Assembly: GCA_031271975.1 (NCBI GenBank)
Contig: JAISUR010000023.1
Coordinates: forward strand, 1-64,000
Length of the DNA: 64,000 bases
Direction of reading: 5' to 3'
DNA from: Propionibacteriaceae bacterium
GTDB lineage: Bacteria > Actinomycetota > Actinomycetes > Propionibacteriales > Propionibacteriaceae
The first letter of the stretch is position 1. Each line of letters starts with the position of its first letter. A program made the position numbers and the translations under genes. Below, piece after piece: positions 24,727 through 33,824 of the stretch. Below the pieces are notes generated by a model. The model was not told the DNA's origin, did no database searches, and saw nothing but the letters and a program-made list of their open reading frames with translations.

Positions 24727-24972
24727 GTGAAGAGGTTGACGATCAGCGTGCCCGAGGAAGTGGCCGACAAAGCACAGCGGGCCGTGGCAGCGGGATTGTC
24801 CGGCAGCGTGTCGGGTTATTTCGCGGCCCTGGCCGAGAACGAGCCGGATTGGGTCTTGTTTCGCGAAGTCGTGGCCGATCTATTGGCCGAATCCGGGGGC
24901 GTCAGCGAAGAAGCCCGCGCCTGGGCCCGAGACGCACTTAGCACATCCATCGGCGAGCAGGTGGCGTCTTGA
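24727..24972 (+). CDS. VapB-like antitoxin
   Basis: An 81-residue protein with an N-terminal beta strand and helix (KRLTISVPEEVADKAQRAVA) typical of ribbon-helix-helix antitoxins, then an acidic C-terminal part that can wrap a toxin (PDWVLFREVVADLLAESGG). It would neutralise the PIN protein encoded next and repress the shared promoter. GTG 24727 is set by the TATGAT box 6 nt upstream. The stop overlaps the next start (TTGA). The family call is based on pattern and context. Confidence 0.7.
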   Translation: MKRLTISVPEEVADKAQRAVAAGLSGSVSGYFAALAENEPDWVLFREVVADLLAESGGVSEEARAWARDALSTSIGEQVAS

Positions 24973-25343
24973 CAGTCGTCTTCGACGCTGGAGCCCTGAT
25001 CGCCTTGGAGCGGCGCGACCAGCGCATGCTCGCCTTGCTTGCCGAGATCGGGGATTCCGAGATCGCCTGCTACATCCCCGCCGGCGTCCTCGCCCAAGTC
25101 TGGAGGGGCACGCCCAAGCAGGCGCCGATCAGCCGGCTGCTGAAGACGCAGGCTGTCAAGGTTGCCCCTCTCGACCAAGCAGAGGCATTCCGTGTCGGTC
25201 AGCTGCTGGGCCGGACGGGATGCTCGGACGTAACCGATGCCCACGTGGCTCTGATCGCCAGGCCGCTGGGGGCACTCGTGGTCACATCTGATCCGGGCGA
25301 CATTGCCGCCATTGACCCCAGCCTTCGGATTCAAACGGTCTGA
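24969..25343 (+). CDS. VapC-like PIN-domain toxin
   Basis: A 124-residue PIN-domain ribonuclease. The acidic metal-binding residues are visible: Asp in VVFDAGALIALER near residue 6, a middle acidic position, Asp in SDVTDAHVALIA near 90 and Asp in TSDPGDIAAID near 108. Such toxins cleave tRNA or rRNA. The start is an unusual TTG at 24969 within a TTGA overlap with the antitoxin stop, which would keep toxin synthesis low and coupled to the antitoxin. No longer in-frame start is plausible. Confidence 0.8.
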   Translation: MTVVFDAGALIALERRDQRMLALLAEIGDSEIACYIPAGVLAQVWRGTPKQAPISRLLKTQAVKVAPLDQAEAFRVGQLLGRTGCSDVTDAHVALIARPLGALVVTSDPGDIAAIDPSLRIQTV

Positions 25344-25387
25344 CGGCCGTCAGCGCCATGCAAGCGCCAAGCTGTCACCGTTTCAGT

Positions 25388-26246
<859 letters not shown>

Positions 26247-26260
<14 letters not shown>

Positions 26261-26720
26261 CGCCGGCCTTCGTTATGGCCGCCAGCAGCGCTTCGCTACA
26301 GCGTTTGACCAACTTGAGATCGTCCACGGACATAAACGATACGACCTTCAGCAGCACGCGTTGCAGGATCGAGCCCATTTCGGAGAATACTCGCTCCCCT
26401 TCCGCACTCAGCCGCAGGCGGCGGACGCGGCGGTCGTCAGGGTCGAAGAAACGCTCGACAAAGCCCTTGTCGCACAGGCGGTCCACCAGGCCGCTGGTCG
26501 TTGGCGCGCTGACGCCCAGCGCAGCGCTCAACTCGTGCGTGGACATGCCCGGCTTGTTGCCAACCACCGTGATGACGCGCACTTGCTGCATGGTCATCTC
26601 CAAGCCGAACTCCACAGGCCACAGCTTTCCCATCTGCCGCTTCACTTCGTCATCGATGACGAAGATCTCGCGGAGCACGCCGTCCCTTTCGTCACCAAGG
26701 GTGGGAATCACCTGTCGCAT
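26247..26720 (-). CDS. MarR-family transcriptional regulator
   Basis: A 157-residue winged-helix regulator. The DNA-binding part is STHELSAALGVSAPTTSGLV with the wing DPDDRRVRRLRLSAEGERV. It is divergent from the RND pump gene across an 81-bp region full of TTAG-type inverted repeats, the usual layout of a repressor that controls both itself and the pump and is released by the pump's substrate. The 3' end overlaps menB by 14 bp. Confidence 0.9.
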
Positions 26721-26737
26721 TGACTGCCTCTCTGATG

Positions 26738-26772
26738 ATTAGCCTAATGCTAACTAATAGCGGTAGGCTAAT
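26738..26772. promoter_or_regulatory. Divergent marR/RND promoter and operator
   Basis: Outer inverted repeat ATTAGCCTA-N17-TAGGCTAAT; each arm contains a TAGGCT -10 hexamer facing its own gene (26741-26746 minus strand, 26764-26769 plus strand). Inside is a smaller palindrome TTAGC-CTAAT-GCTAA (26739-26753). A MarR dimer bound here would cover both -10 boxes. Confidence 0.6.
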
Positions 26773-26801
26773 GAAAGTACATCTTAGGGGAGGGAAGGCC
26801 A

Positions 26802-29800
26802 ATGAGTCGATTGACCCAAGTCAGCCTGGCACATCGCACCGTGATCATGCTGCTGGCGCTGCTGGCTATCGCTGCGGGCATCTTCTGCACAGGTTCGCTG
26901 AAGCAGGAGTTGATCCCGTCCATGGAACTGCCGCGCGGGGCGGTCATCGCGGTGTATCCGGGAGCGTCCCCCGAGGTCGTCGAGGCCGAAGTCGCCAAAC
27001 CCATCGAGTCGGCGATCTCAGGCATCTCGGGAATCACCCAAGTCACGTCGTCAAGCTCCTCGAACTACGCCCAGGTGTCGGTGCAGTGGGACTATGAAGA
27101 CAACTCCGACGACATGGCCGCCGAGATTTCCAAAGCGGTGTCTGACATCACCTTGCCGTCGACGGTCACCACGCGGGTCATCACCGGAAGCATGGATGAC
27201 ATACCCGTGCTCATCATCGCCGCCGCCAGCGACGCGGACCTGGACACCTTCTCCGCCCAGATGGATGACATTGTCGTTCCCGAACTGAAGACAGTCGAAG
27301 GCGTGCGCGACGTGTCGGTGACCGGACAAGTGACCAAGGAAGTCCACGTGACGCTGGATCACGCCAAAGCCGTGGACAAGGGCATCGACCAGGGCACGAT
27401 TTCGCAGATGTACGCGGCCAGCGGCACGGCCATCCCAGCGGGCACGATCTACTCCGCCGACGGTAGCCTCGATGTCCAGGTGGGCACCACCTTCAACTCC
27501 ATCACAGAGATTTCGGACATGCTGTTGGTGACCACCGAGGATCCGGTGCGCCTGGGCGACATTTCCACTGTGGAGATCGTCGACGCGGAAACCACCTCGT
27601 ATTCGCGGGTGAATGGCCGGACCTCACTGGCCCTGTCCATCACGAAAACGCTTGCGGGCAACACCGTCGCAACGGCGCATGGCGTCAAAGACAAGCTGGA
27701 CGAGCTGGCGGCCACACTGGGCGACGGCACGCAGTTTTCCGTCATCTTCGACCAGTCGCCGTTCATCGAGGATTCGATCCGCGACCTGGCCACGGAGGGC
27801 GGCATTGGCCTGGTCATGGCGATCATCGTCATCATGGTCTTCTTGTGGAGCGTCAAACCCACCCTGATCACGGCCATTTCCATTCCGCTGTCGCTGCTGA
27901 TCGCCCTCGTCGGCCTGTATGTGGGCGGCGACACCCTGAACATCCTCACTCTGGGCGCGTTGACAGTCGCCATCGGCCGTGTCGTCGACGATTCCATCGT
28001 CATCATCGAGAACATCAAACGCCACCAGCAGCTGGGGCATATTGGCCGCCCCGCGACCGTCGCAGCGGTGAAAGAAGTGGCGGGGGCCGTCACCAGTTCC
28101 ACGCTGACCACAGTGGCGGTGTTCGTACCGATCAGCCTGGTCAGTGGCCAGGTCGGCCAAATGTTCCGGCCATTCGCCGTGACGGTGACCATCGCTCTGC
28201 TCGCCTCGCTGGTCGTTTCCATGACCGTCGTGCCCGTGCTGGCCAGTTGGTTCATGCGTGTGAAAGGCCTCAACGTCAATCCGGACACCCAAGGAGACGC
28301 GCCACCAGAACCGGCTCCCGAAACGGACGCGTTGGCGCACAAGACTCCCCTGCAACGGATCTACCTGCCGGTGTTGCGGTGGACGCTCGCGCACCGGGCG
28401 CTCACATTGGCCATCGCGGCGGGCCTTTTCGCCGGTTCGGGCTTGCTGGCAACCAACCTGAAGACAGATTTCATCGGAGACATGGGCCAGAACATGGTGC
28501 AAATCTCCATCAAGCTGCCGGCCGGGACGGGCCTGGCGACCGCCGACGAAGCCTCTCGCCAAGTGGAAGCGCTGCTCGCCGAGGAAGCGGACATCGAGTC
28601 CTACCAGGCGAGCGTGGGCGGCGGCTCGTCGTTGCTCACAATGATGTCCGGCTCCGCCAGCTCCTCACAGGTGAACATTTACATCACCATGAAGGAAGGC
28701 AAGCAGTCCAAGGCCATGGTTGAACGCCTGCGCAACGCCACCGCCGACATGGGGTTGGGCCGGGTCCAGATCGGAACGACGGGGGCGACGTCGGCATCCC
28801 AAGCCGTGGTCTACGTGGAGGCCGCTGATCCGGACAAGCTGCTCACCGCCTCGGACATGGTGCAGCGCGCCCTGGAACAGATTCCCGAGTTGAGCAACGT
28901 CAACTCCGACCTGGGCGAGGAGCAAACCATGCTGCGCGTGGACCTGAAGCCGGAGTTGGCCGCGGACGCGGGATACCTGAAGGCGACTGTCGGACAGTCC
29001 CTCGCGATGGCGATCCGCGGCCAGAAACTCGGCACCATGGCGGACGGCGAATCGAGTCTGGACGTGTATCTGCTCTCACAACCCGCCGTGAAGTCGGTGG
29101 CCGAGTTGGGCGACGTGTTGCTGCCCGCCACTTCGGTCATGACGGCGAAAGCCCGGATGGATGCGCTGGAGGAAGTCAGCGACGAGTCGGACGAGTTGAC
29201 CGAAGATGCCAAGCAGACGGCCACCGATGCGTACAACAAGCAGTTGAAGGCCCTGAACAAAGCCGTCAGCAAGGCCAAGAAGAGCCAGAAGGACATCAAG
29301 AAACAACTCAGCAAGATCAACACGTCCCTGGAACAGGCTGAGCACCTTGACGGCGAGCCGGTAACGAAAATGGTGCTCAACTTGACGATAGCGAAGCTGC
29401 AACTGGAAACCGCCCTGCAACAGGTCGACGCCGGCATCGCTCAGACAAAGTCGTCCATTACCGCGCTGAAGAAGCAGCGCGAAGCCACCTTGGAAGCCCA
29501 GGACAAGCAGACCGCGCTCACCGAGAAATCCAAGGACGCGCAGACGCTGACGGCGGATTCGATCAAGCTGTCCGAGATCGCGGACGTCGTCGAAGTGGCG
29601 GCCCCGGCCAAAATCACCCGGGTGGACGGTGTGCGGGCCGCTACCGTCACGGGAGCGGTCGAGGGCACCGTCGGCACGCTGAACAGCCAGCTGCAGGCGG
29701 CGCTCGACGCGTTGGACCTGCCGGACGGAGTGTCGGTGCGCATCGGCGGCATCTCGCAGCAGCAGTCGGATGCGTTCCGGCAACTCGGTTTGGCGATGAT

Positions 29801-30305
29801 CGTCGCAATCGGCGTCATCTATCTGGTCATGGTGGCCACATTCGGCTCGCTGGTGCAGCCGCTGATCTTGATCATTTCGATTCCGTTCGCCGCGACGGGC
29901 GTGTTGGGCTTGAGCTACCTCTCGGACACCCCGATCGGAGTGCCTTCCTTGATCGGGATGCTGATGTTGATCGGCATCGTGGTGACGAACGCCATCGTGC
30001 TCATCGACCTGATCAACCAGTACCGCAAGCGCGGGGCAGACGTGGACACGGCGGTGACATATGGCGCCGCCCTGCGGGTGCGCCCCATCGTGATGACGGC
30101 GCTGGCAACGATCTTCGCCCTGCTGCCCATGGGCCTGGGCGTGACCGGCGGCTCGGTGTTCATATCGAAACCGCTTGCCATCGTGGTGATGGGCGGCTTG
30201 ACGACCTCCACAATAGCCACCCTGATCCTGGTGCCGGTCATCTACGACCTGATCGAACGCCGCCGGGAACGGGCCGCGCTGCGGCGGGAAATCACCGTGG
30301 AGTGA
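26802..30305 (+). CDS. RND-family efflux transporter with coiled-coil insertion
   Basis: A 1167-residue RND (HAE-1/AcrB-like) proton-driven exporter. It has the two-fold plan: one N-terminal helix, a large porter domain, six helices including the proton-relay GRVVDDSIVIIENIKRH (Asp396, Asp397), then the second half ending in five helices. Unlike standard pumps, residues about 780-915 hold a highly charged helical stretch (AKKSQKDIKKQLSKINTSLE, ITALKKQREATLEAQDK) predicted to form a coiled-coil hairpin between the DC/PC2-type strands ending VLLPATSV and starting KLSEIADVVEV. That position in AcrB faces the adaptor and outer-membrane channel. No adaptor gene is nearby. SD GGGAGGG precedes ATG. 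Probable control by the divergent MarR protein. Confidence 0.88.
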   Translation: MSRLTQVSLAHRTVIMLLALLAIAAGIFCTGSLKQELIPSMELPRGAVIAVYPGASPEVVEAEVAKPIESAISGISGITQVTSSSSSNYAQVSVQWDYEDNSDDMAAEISKAVSDITLPSTVTTRVITGSMDDIPVLIIAAASDADLDTFSAQMDDIVVPELKTVEGVRDVSVTGQVTKEVHVTLDHAKAVDKGIDQGTISQMYAASGTAIPAGTIYSADGSLDVQVGTTFNSITEISDMLLVTTEDPVRLGDISTVEIVDAETTSYSRVNGRTSLALSITKTLAGNTVATAHGVKDKLDELAATLGDGTQFSVIFDQSPFIEDSIRDLATEGGIGLVMAIIVIMVFLWSVKPTLITAISIPLSLLIALVGLYVGGDTLNILTLGALTVAIGRVVDDSIVIIENIKRHQQLGHIGRPATVAAVKEVAGAVTSSTLTTVAVFVPISLVSGQVGQMFRPFAVTVTIALLASLVVSMTVVPVLASWFMRVKGLNVNPDTQGDAPPEPAPETDALAHKTPLQRIYLPVLRWTLAHRALTLAIAAGLFAGSGLLATNLKTDFIGDMGQNMVQISIKLPAGTGLATADEASRQVEALLAEEADIESYQASVGGGSSLLTMMSGSASSSQVNIYITMKEGKQSKAMVERLRNATADMGLGRVQIGTTGATSASQAVVYVEAADPDKLLTASDMVQRALEQIPELSNVNSDLGEEQTMLRVDLKPELAADAGYLKATVGQSLAMAIRGQKLGTMADGESSLDVYLLSQPAVKSVAELGDVLLPATSVMTAKARMDALEEVSDESDELTEDAKQTATDAYNKQLKALNKAVSKAKKSQKDIKKQLSKINTSLEQAEHLDGEPVTKMVLNLTIAKLQLETALQQVDAGIAQTKSSITALKKQREATLEAQDKQTALTEKSKDAQTLTADSIKLSEIADVVEVAAPAKITRVDGVRAATVTGAVEGTVGTLNSQLQAALDALDLPDGVSVRIGGISQQQSDAFRQLGLAMIVAIGVIYLVMVATFGSLVQPLILIISIPFAATGVLGLSYLSDTPIGVPSLIGMLMLIGIVVTNAIVLIDLINQYRKRGADVDTAVTYGAALRVRPIVMTALATIFALLPMGLGVTGGSVFISKPLAIVVMGGLTTSTIATLILVPVIYDLIERRRERAALRREITVE

Positions 30306-30326
30306 GCACTCACTCCTGTTCAACCC

Positions 30327-30675
30327 GTCATGCCGGATCCAACCCCACCCGTCATCCCGGGCTTGTTCCGGCATCACCCCCTCCGTCATGCCGGACTTGT
30401 TCCGGCATCACTCCCTCCGTCATGCCGGGTTTGTTCCGGCATCACCCCCTCCGTCATGCCGGGTTTGTTCCGGCATCACCCCCTCCGGCATGCCGGACTT
30501 GTTCCGGCATCTTGGGACGAAGTCCCATGCACCCTGGAAGGGTGCCCCTGCGCGCCACACGGACTCCGTCCGAGATCCCGGAACGCCACCCCACAAAGTT
30601 CTTCGATACTTTGCGGGGACCCCGGAACAAGTCCGGGATGACGGTGGGGGCATCTTGGAACAGGTCCGGGATGAC
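30327..30675. repeat. Palindromic repeat array with exact 34-bp period
   Basis: Fills most of the 428 bp gap between the RND gene and the nfeD-like gene. After a first partial copy at 30327, left ends start at 30351, 30385, 30419, 30453 and 30487, exactly 34 bp apart. The last leads into a full element that also contains one copy of the CCCCACAAAG/CTTTGCGGGG module seen at 6863-6950, ending at 30642, and then an extra right end to 30675. There are no unique spacers and no gene. Confidence 0.9.
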
Positions 30676-30733
30676 GATTTATGCGGTCTGCTTGCAGGGT
30701 TGGATAAGGTGAGGGCAAAGAAGGAGGCGCACC

Positions 30734-31207
30734 ATGAGCACCCTGTTCATCATCGGGCTCGTGGCCATCGTCTTGGGCGGCGTTTCCATCGCCCTTGACG
30801 GCGCTTTCGATCTGCCGGCTTCGGAGTGGTTGTCCGCCACCGGGATCTGCGCCGGCGGGGCCACATTCTGCTTCGTCGGGGGCATTTTGCAGTTTGCCCC
30901 GCTGCCCGTGTGGATCATCGCCGGGCTGGTGGCCGCCCTGATCGTCACCGGCGGGACGAGCTTCCTCATGTTCAAGCTGCGCAACTCCGGCGGGGCGCAC
31001 ACCACGCCCGTGCAGACCATGATCGGCTCCAAGGGTTCTGTGGTGGTGCCCATCGAGCCGGGCAAGTTCGGGCAGATCAACCTTGTCGTGGCCGGCGAAA
31101 CGGTGCAGATGAACGCCGTCTCCGAAGAAGAAATCCCCCTGGGCCAACCGGTACGGGTATTGGGAGTGGAATCCGCTACTTGTGTCCGGGTGGAAAACCT
31201 CCGATAG
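30734..31207 (+). CDS. NfeD-like membrane protein
   Basis: A 157-residue protein of the short NfeD/YuaF type. Two or three membrane segments occupy residues 1-80; the rest is an OB-fold soluble domain (SKGSVVVPIEPGKFGQINLV, VRVLGVESATCVRVE). Such proteins are encoded beside flotillins and are thought to assist membrane microdomain assembly. It starts at ATG 30734 after AAGGAGG and is followed after 12 bp by the flotillin gene. Confidence 0.88.
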   Translation: MSTLFIIGLVAIVLGGVSIALDGAFDLPASEWLSATGICAGGATFCFVGGILQFAPLPVWIIAGLVAALIVTGGTSFLMFKLRNSGGAHTTPVQTMIGSKGSVVVPIEPGKFGQINLVVAGETVQMNAVSEEEIPLGQPVRVLGVESATCVRVENLR

Positions 31208-31219
31208 AAAGGAACCCGC

Positions 31220-32680
31220 ATGTTCGAGATGTTCGCGAGCCCCCTTACGGGCGTCATCGGCATCATCCTCGTAGTCGCCCTCGTCGTTTGGGCGATCGCA
31301 TCCCGCTACCGCGTTGCCAAGCCCAACGAGGCTTTCGTCATCACGGGGCCGTGGGGCGGTGGGCGCAAGGCCATTGAGTCGGGTTCCCAAACCGGTGGGC
31401 AGAAGGTCGTCCGCGGCGGCGGCGCGTTCATCGTGCCGCTCATCCAGCAGTTGTCCGTGGTGGACTTGTCCAGCCACCGCATCGAGGTCTACGTGGACGG
31501 TGCCTACAACCAGAAGGGCATCAAGCTGAACGCCAAAGGGGTCGCCATCGTCAAGGTGGGCGGCACCGACGAGGCCATCCGGGCAGCCGCGCAGCGCTTC
31601 GTGGCCCAGCAGGAATCCATCGAGTCCTTCACCAAGGAAGTGCTCACCGGCTCGCTGCGTTCCATCATCGGCTCCATGGACGTGGACAAGATCGTTTCCG
31701 ACCGCGCCGAGTTCGCCAAGCAGGTCGCCGAGACGTCCGAGTCGTCGCTTTCCGGCCAGGGCCTGATCATCGACACGTTCCAGATCCAGGAAATCCAGGA
31801 CGCCGAAGACGGCACGTACCTGCGCGACCTGGGCCGCCCCGAGCAGGCCATGATCCGGCAAACCGCCGAGATCGCCGAGGCGCAGAGCCGCCAGGCGGCC
31901 GAGCAGGCCAAGGCCAAGGCCGACCAAGCGATCGCCGAAGCCCAGCGCGATTTGGCCCTCAAGCGCGCTGAAATCCAGCAAGTGACGGACCGGGCCGCGG
32001 CCGAGGCGGCCAACGCCGGCCCACTGGAGCAAGCCAACCAGCAGCGGATGTTGGTGACCGAGCAGCAGAAGGTCGCCGAGCAGGATGCCGTGCTGCGGGA
32101 GAAGCAACTGACCGCCGAAGTTCGCAAGCCCGCTGACGCCCGGCGCTACCAGATCGAGACGGAAGCCGCCGCGCAACAGCAGGCGACGGTGCTCGCGGCC
32201 GAAGCCGAGAAGGCCCGCCGCGTGGCGCTGGCCGACGCCCTGCGCGCCGAAGGCGAGGCTGAAGCCGCCGCCGCGCTGGCCAAGGGCGAGGCCGACGCCG
32301 AAGTGCTGGACAAGAAAGCGGCCGCGTACCGCAACTACAACGACGCGGCGGTGCTGGAGATGGCGTTCAGAGCATTGCCCGAAATGGCCAAGGAGATCGC
32401 GACGCCGATGTCCAACATCGACAAACTCACGGTCGTCTCCACGGACGGCGCTTCGGAGCTATCCAAGCGCGTCGCCGCGACCACGGCCGAGGTGCCCGCA
32501 CTGCTGAAAGATCTGGCAGGGATCGACTTGATCGAGATGCTGCAGGGCTACGCCGCCGGACGCAAGGCCGCCCCGTCGTCCGCGGTACCCGCGCCGCCCG
32601 TGCCGGTCAAGGCTGTCAAGAAGCCGAAGCCGGTGAAAGCCGCAGAGCCCGCTCCCGAAGAAGAGGCTGTTGAGCAGTGA
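31220..32680 (+). CDS. Flotillin-like protein (FloT/YuaG type)
   Basis: A 486-residue SPFH-domain protein. One N-terminal hydrophobic segment (residues 10-30) anchors it; the SPFH domain spans about 35-200 (KPNEAFVITGPWGGG, the ESFTKEVLTGSLRSIIG block). From about 210 to 390 is an Ala/Glu-rich coiled coil (AEIAEAQSRQAAEQAKAKAD) used for oligomerisation. The tail is Pro/Ala/Lys-rich. Flotillins organise rigid membrane domains and influence signalling and wall synthesis. Operon order is nfeD-flotillin-small protein. Confidence 0.93.
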   Translation: MFEMFASPLTGVIGIILVVALVVWAIASRYRVAKPNEAFVITGPWGGGRKAIESGSQTGGQKVVRGGGAFIVPLIQQLSVVDLSSHRIEVYVDGAYNQKGIKLNAKGVAIVKVGGTDEAIRAAAQRFVAQQESIESFTKEVLTGSLRSIIGSMDVDKIVSDRAEFAKQVAETSESSLSGQGLIIDTFQIQEIQDAEDGTYLRDLGRPEQAMIRQTAEIAEAQSRQAAEQAKAKADQAIAEAQRDLALKRAEIQQVTDRAAAEAANAGPLEQANQQRMLVTEQQKVAEQDAVLREKQLTAEVRKPADARRYQIETEAAAQQQATVLAAEAEKARRVALADALRAEGEAEAAAALAKGEADAEVLDKKAAAYRNYNDAAVLEMAFRALPEMAKEIATPMSNIDKLTVVSTDGASELSKRVAATTAEVPALLKDLAGIDLIEMLQGYAAGRKAAPSSAVPAPPVPVKAVKKPKPVKAAEPAPEEEAVEQ

Positions 32681-32943
32681 GCGAATCCGGCCAAGAAGAG
32701 TTCCAGAACTACCCGCTGCAGCCTCCGGACGATGGAGTCCAAGATCCGGAGGCCGCCGCCTACTACGTTCCCTACAATCCGCCGCTCGAAGGCGACGTGC
32801 TGCCGCCGCAGTCCAAGGTGAAGCAGTTCCTCAAGGACGAAGGCAAAGCCGAACTGATCGAGGCCGGCATCGAAGTGGGCATCTGGGTGGCCCTGCGGAT
32901 GCTGCCCCGGCTGCTGCGCGCCCTGGCGCGGCTGTTCCATTAG
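32677..32943 (+). CDS. Small protein of the flotillin operon
   Basis: An 88-residue product, unrecognised. The start GTG overlaps the flotillin stop as GTGA, so translation is coupled. The N-terminal half is acidic and Pro/Tyr-rich (YYVPYNPPLEGD). The C-terminal half is an amphipathic to hydrophobic helix (IEVGIWVALRMLPRLLRALA) that could lie in or on the membrane. It may be an accessory subunit of the flotillin assembly; that is inferred from position only. Confidence 0.7.
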   Translation: MSESGQEEFQNYPLQPPDDGVQDPEAAAYYVPYNPPLEGDVLPPQSKVKQFLKDEGKAELIEAGIEVGIWVALRMLPRLLRALARLFH

Positions 32944-32982
32944 ACCTGCTCACACGGCTGTTTTGTCGACCGAAAAGGCGTA

Positions 32983-32988
32983 TACCCT
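32983..32988 (+). promoter_or_regulatory. -10 box of leaderless promoter
   Basis: TACCCT, 6 nt before the GTG at 32995. Confidence 0.45.
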
Positions 32989-32994
32989 AGTCGC

Positions 32995-33771
32995 GTGTAC
33001 GAAGAACACTTGCGGTTTGCGACCGCGCTCGCCGCAGAGGCCGGCGAGATCATGCACCAACACTTCGATGCGAATCCGGCCAGCGTCTACAAGGCGGACA
33101 AGTCGATCGTCACCGTAGCCGACACCGAAATCAACGACTTGGTCATCGCGCGCGTGCGCACCGCGTTCCCCGACCACGCCATCGACGGCGAAGAGGCCTC
33201 GTTCGGCGCAGGCGACCAGGTCTGGGTGTGTGACCCCATCGACGGCACTTCGATGTTCGCGATGAGCGTCCCGACATCCACGTTTTCCATCGCCTACTGC
33301 GAGCAGGGCGAGCCGAAGGTGGCCGTCGTCCTCGACCCGTGGCTTGACAAGCTCTACACGGCTGTCAAAGGCGCCGGCGCGTTCTGCAACCAGGAGCCGC
33401 TGCGCGTCAGCGCTCTCGGGCTGGACGACCTGGGCGCGATGGGGAACTTCGACTACTGGCCCACGGCGGCGTATGACATTCTCGCTCCCGTCGCCGACAT
33501 CATGCACCGGACATACACCGTGAGCCTGGGCAGCTGCGTTCGGACGCTGCTGATGGTGGCCAGCGGGCGGCTGGCGTTCTCCATCTTCCCCGGCGGCGAA
33601 GGCAAGAACATGGACGTCGCCACCGGCAAACTCATGATCGAAGAAGCCGGCGGGCGCACGTCCGACCTGTGGGGCGCCGACCAGCGCTACGACCGTCCCA
33701 TCCGCGGATTCGTGGGCAGCAACGGCGTCGTGCATGATCAGATACTGGAGTACTTGCGGCAACTGGCATAG
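32995..33771 (+). CDS. Inositol-monophosphatase-family phosphatase (HisN-like)
   Basis: A 258-residue Mg-dependent, Li-sensitive-type phosphatase. Metal ligands: Glu-Glu of DGEEASFG, then DPIDGTS at about residues 80-86, and the C-terminal KNMDVATGKLMIEEAGG, where most relatives have WD in place of MD. Family members hydrolyse inositol phosphate, histidinol phosphate, fructose-1,6-bisphosphate or PAP. Lack of his genes nearby leaves the substrate open. Start GTG follows a TACCCT box by 6 nt. A 7-bp hairpin after the stop probably ends the transcript. Confidence 0.85.
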   Translation: MYEEHLRFATALAAEAGEIMHQHFDANPASVYKADKSIVTVADTEINDLVIARVRTAFPDHAIDGEEASFGAGDQVWVCDPIDGTSMFAMSVPTSTFSIAYCEQGEPKVAVVLDPWLDKLYTAVKGAGAFCNQEPLRVSALGLDDLGAMGNFDYWPTAAYDILAPVADIMHRTYTVSLGSCVRTLLMVASGRLAFSIFPGGEGKNMDVATGKLMIEEAGGRTSDLWGADQRYDRPIRGFVGSNGVVHDQILEYLRQLA

Positions 33772-33782
33772 GCTGGCAGAAG

Positions 33783-33802
33783 CCCGCACAACGTCGTGCG
33801 GG
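33783..33802. terminator. Hairpin between the phosphatase and Tm-1-like genes
   Basis: Perfect stem CCCGCAC / GTGCGGG with a 6-nt loop, 12 bp after the phosphatase stop and 22 bp before the next start. No U-tract follows, so it may be a weak terminator or a regulator of the downstream genes. Confidence 0.45.
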
Positions 33803-33824
33803 TCCGCCAACAAAGGAGTTGCGC

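Noticed and set aside
30327-30675. CRISPR array
   Set aside because: The 34-bp units are head-to-tail with no unique spacers and no cas genes; they belong to the palindromic repeat family.
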